Below, piece after piece: positions 34,580 to 42,458 of a DNA stretch of 64,000 bases (positions are counted from its first letter, which is position 1; every line of letters begins with the position of its first letter). The stretch comes from Actinomycetospora cinnamomea. Lineage in GTDB: Bacteria > Actinomycetota > Actinomycetes > Mycobacteriales > Pseudonocardiaceae. A program made the position numbers and the translations under genes. The stretch spans positions 248,001-312,000 of the forward strand of contig NZ_QEKW01000002.1 of the NCBI RefSeq assembly GCF_003096675.1, read 5' to 3'. A model generated the notes under the pieces. The model was not told the origin of the DNA and did not search any database. It saw only the letters and a program-made list of their open reading frames with translations.

Positions 34580-35521
34580 TCAGCCCACCTCGACCACGAG
34601 CCAGCCGCCGTGGTCGTCGGCGACGGTGAAGGGGCGGCCGGAGCGCTCGCCGAGGGCGTGCAGGGCGGCGTGGTCGAAGGTCCTCAGGTGCCCGTACACG
34701 GGCTCGGGGACGTCCTCGTAGGGCACGGCGACCACGACGCGGCGCCGGGCGACGCGGAGCATCTCGTCGAGCACGGGGACGGTGTCGGCCGCGGGCAGGT
34801 GCTCGAGCAGGTGCACCGCGGTGACGGTGTCCACGGAGCGGTCGGCGGCGGGCAGGGTGCGGGCGTCGGCGACGACGGTGCGCACGGGCTCGCCGCGGCG
34901 GCGGGCGACGGCGCCGAGCAGGCCCATCGTCCCCGGCGTGTGGTCGGTGGCGACGACCTCGAACCCCTCCTGCGCCAGCCGCAGCGGCAGGAAGCCGAAG
35001 CACGAGCCGACGTCGAGCACCGTCCGCCCGCGGAGCTCGGAGAGAACGCGCTCGTGGACCGGGGCGAACGCCGCCAGCGACGACTCCGGGGCCACCGTCG
35101 GGTCGACGGGGTGCGCCGGTGAGCGCAGCGCGGCGAGGCTGTTGGCGTAGAACGTCGACCACGCCGTCAGCGGGTCGCTGATGGTCGAGCGGACGACGCC
35201 GGTGAACACCCGCTCGAAGTCGCCGGCCGACGCGACGAGGCCGGAGAGCTCGCCGGCGATGAGCCCGGCGATGTCGTCGTCGAGCTCGTCGGGGCGCAGC
35301 CGGTGCAGCACGAGCAGCCGGTCGCCGGGCAGGTGGACCTCGAAGTGCTCGGTGACGCGCTCGGGCGGGCGGGCCGCGACCAGGCGCACGGGGACGGGCG
35401 CGCGGTCGACGTGACACACGACCACCCGGGCGTCCTCCCAGCGCCCGGGGTGCGACGGGGCGAGCGGGTCGATGCGCACGGTGCCCGCAGTGCCCGCGGG
35501 GACGTCGCGGACGCCGGTCAC
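34580..35521 (-). CDS. SAM-dependent methyltransferase, probable mycofactocin methyltransferase MftM
   Basis: A 313-residue class I methyltransferase with SAM motif VLDVGSCFGFLPL near residue 165 and acidic residue in VVATDHTPG. An N-terminal region of ~120 residues (TVRIDPLAP, LRPDELDDDIAGLIAGEL, FERVFTGVVRSTISDP) resembles, from memory, the MftM family that methylates the mycofactocin oligoglucoside. It follows the VWA gene by 19 nt and shares its strand with moxR and mno, which fits a mycofactocin-related role. Specific MftM identity is a family-memory call without an alignment; a generic methyltransferase is the alternative. Confidence 0.6.
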   Translation of the reverse strand: MTGVRDVPAGTAGTVRIDPLAPSHPGRWEDARVVVCHVDRAPVPVRLVAARPPERVTEHFEVHLPGDRLLVLHRLRPDELDDDIAGLIAGELSGLVASAGDFERVFTGVVRSTISDPLTAWSTFYANSLAALRSPAHPVDPTVAPESSLAAFAPVHERVLSELRGRTVLDVGSCFGFLPLRLAQEGFEVVATDHTPGTMGLLGAVARRRGEPVRTVVADARTLPAADRSVDTVTAVHLLEHLPAADTVPVLDEMLRVARRRVVVAVPYEDVPEPVYGHLRTFDHAALHALGERSGRPFTVADDHGGWLVVEVG

Positions 35522-35540
35522 GGCGGACCCCCACCCACCC

Positions 35541-37088
35541 TCATCGCCCGATCATCTCGGCCGCCATGTCGTGGCTGACCTCGGAGAGTCCGGTGAGGTC
35601 GCGCACGACCCGGATGCGGTCGCAGTACTCGGCGTAGCGCGGCAGGTCGCACGCCCCGAGCCCCCAGGAGTAGCGCGGCTCCGGGGTCAGCCAGATCGTC
35701 TCGCGGGCCCGGCGGGTGATCTCGGCGAACGCGTCGGTGTTCGGGTCGTTGCCGTTGCCCCGCCCGTCGCCCAGCACGATCACGGTCGAGCGGCGGTTCA
35801 CCGCCGACCCGTGGTCTTCGAGGAAGGTCCCGAACGACGTCCCGTAGTCGGAGTTGGCGTCGACGTCGAGCAGGTCGCCGCCGAAGATCAGGCCGAGGGC
35901 GTCCTCGACGGTGTGGTCGGCGAACAGGTCGGTGACCTCCATGAGGTCGGCGACGAACGCGAACGAGCGCACCTGCCCGAACATGTCCTGCAGCCCGTGG
36001 ACCAGGTGCAGGGTGAACCGCGCGGTGGCGCGCACCGACAGCGAGACGTCGGCGAGGATCACCAGCCGCGGCTTGTCCTCGGTGCGCGCGACCGTCACGG
36101 GCCGGAACGGGACGCCGTCGAAGCGCATGTTGCGCCGCATCGTGCGGCCGGGGTCGATGCGCCCGCGCGGCGACTCGCGGCGCTTGTGGGTCAGGGCGCC
36201 GTGCAGCGTCTTGGCCAGCCGGCGCAGCGAGTCCTCGAGCTGCTGGCGCTCGTGCTCCTCGGCCCGGTCGACCTCGGCGCGCCGGGCGTCCTCGCCGCCC
36301 GTCCCGTCGTCGACGATGCGCTGCTCGATCTCGAGCAGCCGCTCGAGGTGGCGCTTGATGGCCTCCGGGAGGTTCTCCAGCATCCCGGCCAGGCGGCGTC
36401 GCAGCGCCATGGCGTCGGTCTCGTCTCCGGCGGCGCCCTCGGCGTCCTCCTCGACGCCCTGCAGCCACCCCAGCAGCGCCTCCTGCTGAGCGACGTTGAG
36501 GTCGGCGTCGACCTTCGTGCCCGATGCGGCGGCGATGTCGCCGGGCAGGCCGCCGCCGTGCAGACGGTCGGTCTCGATCTGCACCTTCTCGCCGGTGCCG
36601 GTCTGGTCGGTGGCCCCGTCCTTGGAGAAGACGATCTCGTCGGTCATCGCGGCCAGGTCGATCTTGTTGGCCTCCTGGTGCAGGTTGTACTGCTGGGCCA
36701 TGTCCTCGGGGTCGAAGAACTCCTTGATGTCGACGGGCGTGCCGTGGTCGTGGCCCTGCTGGGGGGTCTCGCTCGGCTCCTCGGACAGCGTGAAGTCCTC
36801 GAGGACGCCGTCGTCGGACAGGTCCTCGTGCCCGTGCCCGTGGCCGTGGCCCCGGTCCTCGGCGCCGATGCGCACCAGCGCGAAGAACGCGTCGAAGATC
36901 TCGTCGTAGGTGTGCTCGTCGCGGATGTCCTTGACGAGCGCCACGCGCAGCGCGGCCTTGAGCGTCTCGCGGTCGGCGAGCACCCCGGGCTCACGCGCGC
37001 AGCGCATCGCGTCGAGGACCTCGGAGGTGGAGATCCGCACCTGACGGATGCGGAGCAGGCGGACGAAGCGGTGGATGCTGGCCTCCAC
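35541..37088 (-). CDS. VWA-domain protein of the methanol dehydrogenase operon, His-rich insert
   Basis: A 515-residue CoxE-like VWA protein. The N-terminal helical region (~1-75) is followed by a His-Gly segment (RGHGHGHGHEDLSDD) and a second short His stretch (QQGHDHGTP). A long charged coiled-coil-like part runs ~215-320. The C-terminal VWA domain has a metal-ion site in ILADVSLSVRATA, with Ser replacing the usual Gly (DVSLS instead of DxSGS). It follows the MoxR gene by 24 nt. Together they look like an AAA+/VWA chaperone pair for the methanol dehydrogenase upstream. The His-Gly runs in both proteins suggest metal binding, which is inferred. Confidence 0.85.
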   Translation of the reverse strand: MEASIHRFVRLLRIRQVRISTSEVLDAMRCAREPGVLADRETLKAALRVALVKDIRDEHTYDEIFDAFFALVRIGAEDRGHGHGHGHEDLSDDGVLEDFTLSEEPSETPQQGHDHGTPVDIKEFFDPEDMAQQYNLHQEANKIDLAAMTDEIVFSKDGATDQTGTGEKVQIETDRLHGGGLPGDIAAASGTKVDADLNVAQQEALLGWLQGVEEDAEGAAGDETDAMALRRRLAGMLENLPEAIKRHLERLLEIEQRIVDDGTGGEDARRAEVDRAEEHERQQLEDSLRRLAKTLHGALTHKRRESPRGRIDPGRTMRRNMRFDGVPFRPVTVARTEDKPRLVILADVSLSVRATARFTLHLVHGLQDMFGQVRSFAFVADLMEVTDLFADHTVEDALGLIFGGDLLDVDANSDYGTSFGTFLEDHGSAVNRRSTVIVLGDGRGNGNDPNTDAFAEITRRARETIWLTPEPRYSWGLGACDLPRYAEYCDRIRVVRDLTGLSEVSHDMAAEMIGR

Positions 37089-37112
37089 GCGGGCCTCCTC
37101 TCGCGGTCGGCG

Positions 37113-38408
37113 CTACAGCGCGCGGCGCTTGCCGAGACCGGCGCCGAACGAGCGGCTGCCCTGGCCCGAGCTGACCGGGCGCTTCTTGGCCGGCTCGGCC
37201 TCGCCGGAGCGCGCCTTCTCCTGGTACTCGCGCCCCGGCGCGCCGTAGACACCGGCGTGGCGGCCCTCCTGGTCCTTCGCCGCGCGCACGGCCCGGCCGT
37301 CGGGGCCGTCGTCGGCGTCGTCGTCGACGCGGCGGGACGTGGCCGGCGCCGGACCCGCGGAGTGGCCGTCGTCGTGGCCGTGCCCGTGGCCGTGCCCGTG
37401 GCCGTGGCCGTGGCCGTGGTCGTCGATCTCGGCGTTCGGGTCCACGAGCTTCGGCAGCGCGCCGAGGGCCTTGGTGACGTCCTTGTCGTACTTCACGACG
37501 ACGCTCACGGTGTCCGACAGGATCGAGCTCGACAGCTCGTCCACGCCCAGCACGGCCAGCGTCCGGGCCCAGTCGATCGTCTCGGAGATGCTCGGCGCCT
37601 TGCGCAGCTCGAGCTCGCGCAGCCCGCGCACCACCTCGACCAGCTCGCGCGCGGCGGCCTCGGGGAGCCCGGTGCCCTTCGAGCGCACGATCTCCAGCTC
37701 GCGCTCGGCGGTCGGGTAGTCGAGGAACAGGTGCAGGCAGCGACGCTTCAGGGCGGCGGCCAGGTCGCGCGTGTTGTTGCTGGTCAGGATGACGTAGGGC
37801 GCGTTCTTGGCCGAGAACGTGCCGACCTCCGGGACCGAGATCTGGTACTCGCCGAGGGTCTCGAGCAGCACCGCCTCCAACGCCTCGTCGGCGCGGTCGA
37901 CCTCGTCGATGAGCAGCACGACCGGCTCGTCGGAGCGGATGGCCTCCATCAGCGGGCGCTCGGCGAGGAACTCCTCGGAGAAGAAGACGCTGTCCTGCGC
38001 CGCGATGCGCTCGACCGAGGTCTTGATGTCGGGGGCGTCCTGGACGATCTCACTGATCTTCTCGCGCAGCATCTGGGTGTAGAGCAGCTGCTTGCCGTAG
38101 TCCCACTCGTAGAGGGCCTTGGTCTCGTCCTGGCCCTCGTAGCACTGCAGGCGCAGGAAGCGCCGGCCCGTCGCGAGCGCGAGCATCTTGGCCAGCTCGG
38201 TCTTTCCGACGCCGGCCGGGCCCTCGAGCAGCAGCGGCTTCTCGAGACGGGTGAGCAGGAAGACGGTGGTCGCGAGGCGGCGGTCCGCGATGTAGCCCTG
38301 CGCGGCGAGCGCGTCGACGACCTCGTCGACCGATCCGAACGGGAAGTCCTCGTCTCCCGAGCCTCCGCACGGGGAGTGGTCGGTCGCGGTGTCGACGGTC
38401 GTGCTCAC
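37113..38408 (-). CDS. MoxR-family AAA+ ATPase with C-terminal His-Gly repeat
   Basis: A 431-residue MoxR ATPase. Walker A GPAGVGKT is at 63-70 and Walker B VVLLIDEVDRADEA near 165, with sensor-1 VILTSNNTRD. The last ~110 residues are an unusual extension: a run of nine HG pairs (about 320-337), then acidic and basic low-complexity sequence ending GSRSFGAGLGKRRAL. The GTG at 38408 fits the family length. The gene is separated from mno by a strong hairpin. A second MoxR-VWA pair is at 10979-13005. The His-Gly run could bind Zn, Mg or Fe for delivery to Mno. Confidence 0.88.
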   Translation of the reverse strand: MSTTVDTATDHSPCGGSGDEDFPFGSVDEVVDALAAQGYIADRRLATTVFLLTRLEKPLLLEGPAGVGKTELAKMLALATGRRFLRLQCYEGQDETKALYEWDYGKQLLYTQMLREKISEIVQDAPDIKTSVERIAAQDSVFFSEEFLAERPLMEAIRSDEPVVLLIDEVDRADEALEAVLLETLGEYQISVPEVGTFSAKNAPYVILTSNNTRDLAAALKRRCLHLFLDYPTAERELEIVRSKGTGLPEAAARELVEVVRGLRELELRKAPSISETIDWARTLAVLGVDELSSSILSDTVSVVVKYDKDVTKALGALPKLVDPNAEIDDHGHGHGHGHGHGHGHDDGHSAGPAPATSRRVDDDADDGPDGRAVRAAKDQEGRHAGVYGAPGREYQEKARSGEAEPAKKRPVSSGQGSRSFGAGLGKRRAL

Positions 38409-38473
38409 GCGGGGGTGTCCTCTCTGGAGGTGCCGGGCCGGCCGGGCGGTCCCGGCCGGAGGTGCGGGACGCA

Positions 38474-38512
38474 CCGGGGCCCGGCGGAGGACTTCCCTCC
38501 GCCGGGCCCCGG
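38474..38512 (-). terminator. Strong hairpin between mno and moxR
   Basis: A perfect 15-bp stem, GGGGCCCGGCGGAGG (38476-38490) pairing with CCTCCGCCGGGCCCC (38496-38510), extended by one or two pairs on the outside, with a 5-nt loop. It lies 7-45 bp beyond the mno stop. It should end most mno transcripts, with limited read-through into moxR. Confidence 0.85.
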
Positions 38513-38518
38513 GACGCG

Positions 38519-39811
38519 TCAGCTCAGCAGGTCGTCGAGGTCACCGTTGAGGCAGTGGTCGACGACGGGGCGCACCGTCGTGAAGGTGCACTCCTTGGGG
38601 TTGCCGGGGGTGCAGGCGTCCCCGAGGACGTGGTTGGTGATGCGGTCCACGTCGGCGTCGTTGCCCGTGATGGTCTTCTCGTTCTCGTAGAACTTCGTCG
38701 GGCCCTTGCCCAGGCGGTTCTTGGAGTACGAGTCCTGGGTGACGTCGGTGAACTTCTCCGGGATGCCCACGTCGCGCAGCAGGCGGATGGACGCGGCGAG
38801 CGCGGCCTCCGCGGCCTGGACGTCGGTCATGTGCGTGGTGTCCACGCCCATGGCCTGGGCGATGCGCGCGAAGCGCTTGTAGGCCACCGGCATGTTGAAC
38901 GCCCACACGCGGGGCAGCGCGACGGCGTTGTTCAGGCCGTGGTGGGTGTCGTAGAACGCCGACACCGCGTGCGAGATCGAGTGGATGATCCCGAGGCCAC
39001 CGGAGTTGAAGGCCTGCGCGGCGATGTACTGCGCGTACATCATGCCCTGCCGGCCGGGGAGGTCCTGGCCGTTCCAGACTGCCTCGCGCAGGTGGTTGTT
39101 GGTCAGCTCGATGGCGTGCAGGGCGTTGCCCAGGCTCGGCTCGAAGTTGAGCCGCGAGACGTAGGGCTCGGAGGCGTGTGCGAGCACGTCGAAACCGCAC
39201 TGCGCGGTGAAGTCGACCGGGCAGTCGTAGTAGAGCACCGGGTCGTCGATCGCCAGGCTGGTGACCGAGGCGTCGTCGAACGCGACGTACTTGTGCGGTT
39301 TGTTCGGGTCGGTCGTGGTGTCGGTGATGACGTAGGCCCACGACGTCTCCGAGCCGGTGCCGGCCGTCGTCGAGACCGCGATGTGCGGCGGGTTCTTCGG
39401 GTTCTCGGACTGGTTGAAGCCCTCGAACTCGTTGACGTTGCGGCCGTCGTGGGCCACCGAGACGCGGGCGCCCTTGCAGGCGTCGTGCGAGGAGCCGCCG
39501 CCGATGGAGACGAAGCTGTCACAGGAGTTCTCCTGGTACAGCTTCACCGAGTCCATGACGTTGTAGTCCTTGGGGTTGGACTCGACCTGGTCGTAGATGA
39601 CCGTCTCGATCCCGTGCCACTTCATGGACTCGGAGATCTTGTGGACGATGTCCGTGCCGCGCAGACCCGAGGTCATGATCAGCGTCTTCTTGAAGCCCAT
39701 CTTCAGGGCCTCGGGGCCGATCATCTCGTGCGAGCCGGGCCCCAGCAGCGCCCGAGGGAACGGGTGGAATTCCTTGATCGGGAACGGCTTGAGCAGCTCG
39801 TCTACCTGCAT
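38519..39811 (-). CDS. mno: NDMA-type (nicotinoprotein) methanol dehydrogenase
   Basis: A 430-residue group III alcohol dehydrogenase of the actinobacterial Mno/MDO type, which oxidises methanol with tightly bound NAD(P)H and passes electrons to a mycofactocin-type carrier. IGGGSSHDACKG is at 103-114, and the metal ligands Asp208, His212, His277 and His291 keep the family spacing (4, 65, 14). The Asn-, Lys- and Tyr-rich composition (WAYVITDTTTDPNKPHKY) differs from the Arg/Ala-rich neighbours, as expected for a highly expressed enzyme. A TAGCGT element lies at 39869-39874 (minus strand), with GAGAGGA before the ATG. It is co-directional with moxR, vwa and the methyltransferase, and next to the mft locus. 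Confidence 0.92.
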   Translation of the reverse strand: MQVDELLKPFPIKEFHPFPRALLGPGSHEMIGPEALKMGFKKTLIMTSGLRGTDIVHKISESMKWHGIETVIYDQVESNPKDYNVMDSVKLYQENSCDSFVSIGGGSSHDACKGARVSVAHDGRNVNEFEGFNQSENPKNPPHIAVSTTAGTGSETSWAYVITDTTTDPNKPHKYVAFDDASVTSLAIDDPVLYYDCPVDFTAQCGFDVLAHASEPYVSRLNFEPSLGNALHAIELTNNHLREAVWNGQDLPGRQGMMYAQYIAAQAFNSGGLGIIHSISHAVSAFYDTHHGLNNAVALPRVWAFNMPVAYKRFARIAQAMGVDTTHMTDVQAAEAALAASIRLLRDVGIPEKFTDVTQDSYSKNRLGKGPTKFYENEKTITGNDADVDRITNHVLGDACTPGNPKECTFTTVRPVVDHCLNGDLDDLLS

Positions 39812-40020
39812 GGCGGTCCTCTCGTCGACTCCGGGTACCGAGGGCGCGGGCCCTCGTGATCCGGCGCGACGCTAGGCGTGGCGCGGGTCACCGCAGAAGG
39901 GCCATGCGGTGATCCCGGCCACGGCGACGGTGGCCGCCCTGCACCATCGGGCAGGTGCCCCGCCTGGCCATCGTGCGGCGTTGTCATCGTTCTGTTGTTG
40001 CCTCTATTTTGTGATAGTCG
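39812..40020. promoter_or_regulatory. Divergent mno/SDR promoter region
   Basis: On the minus strand TAGCGT (39869-39874) is the probable mno -10, with a ~58-nt leader. On the plus strand TTGTCA (39981-39986) and TATTTT (40005-40010), 18 nt apart, form a near-consensus promoter leading to GTG at 40021, which may be leaderless. The stretch 39981-40020 is markedly A/T-rich for this genome. Confidence 0.6.
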
Positions 40021-40764
40021 GTGCGGGTGGGCGAGGACGCGGCAGGGAACCTGCGGCGGGTGGGCGAGCTGGCCGGGCGCACGGCGCTGGTGACGGGAGC
40101 GAGCCGCGGGCTGGGCCGGGCGATCGCCGCGGGGCTGGCCGGCGCGGGCGCGCACGTGATCGGGATGGCGCGCGACGCCGAGGCGCTCTCCGCGGCCGTG
40201 GACGCGTACGGCGGGGTGGCGCTGCCCCACGACCTGGCCGACGTCGACGGGATCGCCGCGCGCGTCGACGGCCTCGAGGTCGACGTGCTGGTCAACGCCG
40301 CGGCGGTGATGAGCTCGCGGCGGTCGAAGACCCTCGACGCCTCGCTCGACGAGTGGCGCGATGTGCGCGCGGTCGACCTCGACGCCCCGTTCGCGCTGGT
40401 GTCCGCGCTGGTCCCGGGGATGGCGCGGCGGCGATGGGGCCGGGTGGTGAACCTGAGCGCCTGCCTGGGGCGGATGTCCGGGCCGGGCACGGCGGGCGGG
40501 CTGGCGCCGTACCGGGTGGCCAAGGCGGGGCTCAATGCGCTGACCCGCAACCTGGCCCACGAGCTGGCCCTCGGGCGGCGGGGCGTGCTGGTCGACGCGA
40601 CGTGTCCGGGCCACTGCCGCACCGACATGGGCGGCCCCGACGCGCCACGCTCGGTGGAGCAGGGCGCCGACACCGCCCTGTGGCTCGCCCTGCGCGACTC
40701 CACCCTCTCCGACCCCGTGCCCACCGGGCGACTGTGGGAGGACCGGGCCGAGGTGCCGTGGTAG
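40021..40764 (+). CDS. Short-chain dehydrogenase/reductase
   Basis: A 247-residue SDR. The cofactor loop TGASRGLGRAI is at residues ~26-35, the NAA segment LVNAAAVMS near 96, the catalytic Ser in VVNLSACLG near 144 and Tyr-x3-Lys in PYRVAKAG near 165. It lacks a membrane segment. It is divergent from mno and may oxidise or reduce a small alcohol or aldehyde linked to methanol use, but the substrate is not visible. A near-consensus promoter precedes the GTG. The 3' end lies against a family-2 repeat and a broken GntR gene. Confidence 0.85.
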   Translation: MRVGEDAAGNLRRVGELAGRTALVTGASRGLGRAIAAGLAGAGAHVIGMARDAEALSAAVDAYGGVALPHDLADVDGIAARVDGLEVDVLVNAAAVMSSRRSKTLDASLDEWRDVRAVDLDAPFALVSALVPGMARRRWGRVVNLSACLGRMSGPGTAGGLAPYRVAKAGLNALTRNLAHELALGRRGVLVDATCPGHCRTDMGGPDAPRSVEQGADTALWLALRDSTLSDPVPTGRLWEDRAEVPW

Positions 40765-40785
40765 GTGGCAGCGCCGCCCCGGAAG

Positions 40786-40910
40786 GAGCGAGGGCGTCCC
40801 CCGCTGCGTGGGACGCAGCGAAGGCGTCCCTCGCTGCGTGGGGGCGCGCGACGGTCCCGGGAGCGAGGGTGTCCCTGGCTGCGCAGGACGCAGCCAGGGC
40901 GCCCCTCGCC
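40786..40910. repeat. Family-2 palindromic repeats, tandem copies
   Basis: Two adjacent copies (40786-40840 and 40861-40910) carry GAGCGAGGGCGTCCC, a spacer, GGGACGCAGCGAAGG and CGTCCCTCGCT (second copy with changes such as GTGTCCCTGG). The first closely matches 8611-8668. They sit between the convergent SDR and GntR-remnant genes. Confidence 0.8.
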
Positions 40911-40928
40911 CCGGTGGCCCCGGTCTCG

Positions 40929-41291
40929 CTACTTCTCGGCCAGGGCCGCGCGGGCCAGGTCCAGCGCGCGTTCGGGCGAGACGCCGAGGGCGGTGACGCG
41001 GCGGGCGTACTCCGCCGCCAGCTCGCGGGCCGGGTCGGCGGCCGCGTCCGCGCCGACGACGAACGTGCCCAGCCGCCCGCGGGTCTCGACGACGCCCGCG
41101 GCCTCGAGCTCGCGGTAGGCGCGGGCGACCGTGCCGGGGGCGAGGTTCAGGTCGGTCGCGAGCCGGCGGACCGCGGGCAGGCGCGTGTGCGGGGCCAGCT
41201 CGCCGGTCCGGGCGAGCTCGGTGATCCGCGCGCGCAGCTACTCGTAGGGCGGGTCGGTCGAGTCGGGGTCGAGGTCGATCAGCTCGCTCAC
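40929..41291 (-). pseudogene. GntR/YtrA-type regulator interrupted by an in-frame TAG
   Basis: The minus-strand frame encodes a 120-residue GntR/YtrA-type regulator: MSELIDLDPDSTDPPYE, then a stop at codon 18 (TAG, 41238-41240), then LRARITELARTGELAPHT and a winged helix (LNLAPGTVARAYRELEAAG) to the normal end. Relatives usually read PPYEQL at this place, so a single C-to-T change of CAG to TAG explains the stop. The start overlaps the mftR stop by 4 bp (GTGA), and no later ATG or GTG precedes the helix-turn-helix. A sequencing error or amber read-through cannot be ruled out; otherwise the gene is inactive. Confidence 0.85.
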
Positions 41292-41872
41292 CGCGCCGAG
41301 AACCCCCGGGCGAGCAGGTCGAACGCCTCGTCCACCAGCCCGCCGAGCGCGGCGGCGTCGGCCTCCGGACGCGCGTGCCAGGCGCTGAACACCGCGCGCA
41401 TCGAGGCCACCACGGCGCGCCCGAACACCTGCGCGCGCAGCGACCCGGCGTCGACGTCCCAGCGGCGCGCGGCGTCGCCGGCCAGCGCGGACTCCCAGTC
41501 GCGGTAGCGGACGGTGGCGCGGGCGGCGAGCTCGGGCACGTCCTCGATGAGCCCGAGGCGCCGGCGCAGGGCGGGCAGCTCGCCGTCGGCGTAGCGGTTG
41601 ACCGCGAGGAACGCCGCGCGGGCCGCGGCCACGGGGTCGGCGCCGGGCTGCGTGGCCAGCGCAACGACGAGCGCGGCCAGTCCTTCATCGAGCTCGCCGA
41701 GCACCACGTCGAGCTTCGTGGGGAAGTACCGGAAGAACGTGCGCCGGCCGACCCCGCCGGCCGAGGCGAGCTCGTCGACGGTCGTCTCGTCGAACCCCTG
41801 GGTCGCGAACAGCTCCAGCGCGACGTGCTCGAGGCGCCGGGCGACCGGCGCCCGGCGCGCGCTCCTCGTCAC
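41288..41872 (-). CDS. mftR: TetR-family regulator, mycofactocin-type MftR
   Basis: A 194-residue TetR-family repressor. The N-terminal helix-turn-helix includes RRLEHVALELFATQGFDETT and GVGRRTFFRYFPTK, and a helical ligand-binding part follows with RRRLGLIEDVPELAARA. In mycofactocin loci MftR represses the mft genes and responds to long-chain acyl-CoA. It is divergent from mftA with an operator-like dyad (GGCACCGAGTGCC) in the shared promoter. The GTG at 41872 is the start matching the family length; 41875 is equally possible. Its stop overlaps the broken GntR gene, suggesting both were once co-expressed. Confidence 0.88.
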   Translation of the reverse strand: MTRSARRAPVARRLEHVALELFATQGFDETTVDELASAGGVGRRTFFRYFPTKLDVVLGELDEGLAALVVALATQPGADPVAAARAAFLAVNRYADGELPALRRRLGLIEDVPELAARATVRYRDWESALAGDAARRWDVDAGSLRAQVFGRAVVASMRAVFSAWHARPEADAAALGGLVDEAFDLLARGFSAR

Positions 41873-41958
41873 CACACCAGCATCCCCTACCAAGTCGTCG
41901 TCGTGCCCACCCCCACCGAACGGAGGGGCGGGTCCCGCCCGGTGAGCGTGTGGTGGGT

Positions 41959-41980
41959 GGCACCGAGTGCCGCTTAGCGT
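41959..41980 (+). promoter_or_regulatory. mftA promoter with operator-like dyad
   Basis: GGCAC-CGA-GTGCC (41959-41971) lies just before TAGCGT (41975-41980), the likely -10 of mftA, about 38 nt from the ATG. A repressor bound here would block transcription. MftR is the natural candidate. Confidence 0.6.
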
Positions 41981-42018
41981 TCGCAGCGCCCGAGGCACCC
42001 GCAGGTGAGGAGGACGCG

Positions 42019-42114
42019 ATGGAGATCAAGGACGAGCACGCCGACAGGGAGCAGCTGGTGGAGGAGACCCTCGTCGAGGAGGTCTCGATCGACGGCATGT
42101 GCGGCGTCTACTGA
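42019..42114 (+). CDS. mftA: Mycofactocin precursor peptide MftA
   Basis: A 31-residue peptide ending in the canonical mycofactocin precursor tail, EEVSIDGMCGVY. The last two residues, Val30 and Tyr31, are the substrate: MftC decarboxylates Tyr and crosslinks it to Val. The N-terminal leader (MEIKDEHADREQLVEETL) is acidic and binds MftB. Ribosome-binding site GTGAGGAGG lies 5 nt upstream of the ATG. The stop overlaps the mftB ATG (TGATG). The gene is short enough to be missed in routine annotation. Confidence 0.97.
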   Translation: MEIKDEHADREQLVEETLVEEVSIDGMCGVY

Positions 42115-42458
42115 TGTCGACGACGGCGGCGGGGGCCGGCCCGCAGGGTCAGATCTCGGGCTCAGCCCCCGCCGGCGTCGGTGACTTCGACGCCGGCCGG
42201 CCGTACCGGATCTCCGGTTCGGTGTCGGTGCGACCGGAGTCGTTCGGCGCCCTCGTCTACGACTTCCACACGCGGCGGCTGTCGTTCCTCAAGACCCGCC
42301 CGCTCGTCCGGGTCGTCGAGTCCCTCGCCGACCACCCCGACGTCCATGGCGCCCTCGAGGCCGCCGAGGTCCCTGCACACCAGCGGGAGCAGTACCTGAA
42401 GGCCCTCGCCGGCCTCGCGCAGGCGGGGACGATCAAGCCCCGGGAGGACGCGCCATGA
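42114..42458 (+). CDS. mftB: Mycofactocin peptide chaperone MftB
   Basis: A 114-residue RiPP recognition protein that holds the MftA leader and presents it to MftC. The pattern RPYRISGSVSVRPESFGALVYD is followed by RRLSFLKTRPLVRVVESL and a final alpha-helical part (HQREQYLKALAGLAQAG). The first ~25 residues are a Ala/Gly-rich extension. The ATG overlaps the mftA stop by 1 nt and its own stop overlaps mftC by 4 bp, so the three are made together. Confidence 0.95.
   Translation: MSTTAAGAGPQGQISGSAPAGVGDFDAGRPYRISGSVSVRPESFGALVYDFHTRRLSFLKTRPLVRVVESLADHPDVHGALEAAEVPAHQREQYLKALAGLAQAGTIKPREDAP

Noticed and set aside
35472-38690. 1000-plus residue open frame on the plus strand over moxR and vwa
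   Set aside because: Shadow of the minus-strand genes; sequence is Val/Gly/Arg/His-rich with no domain.
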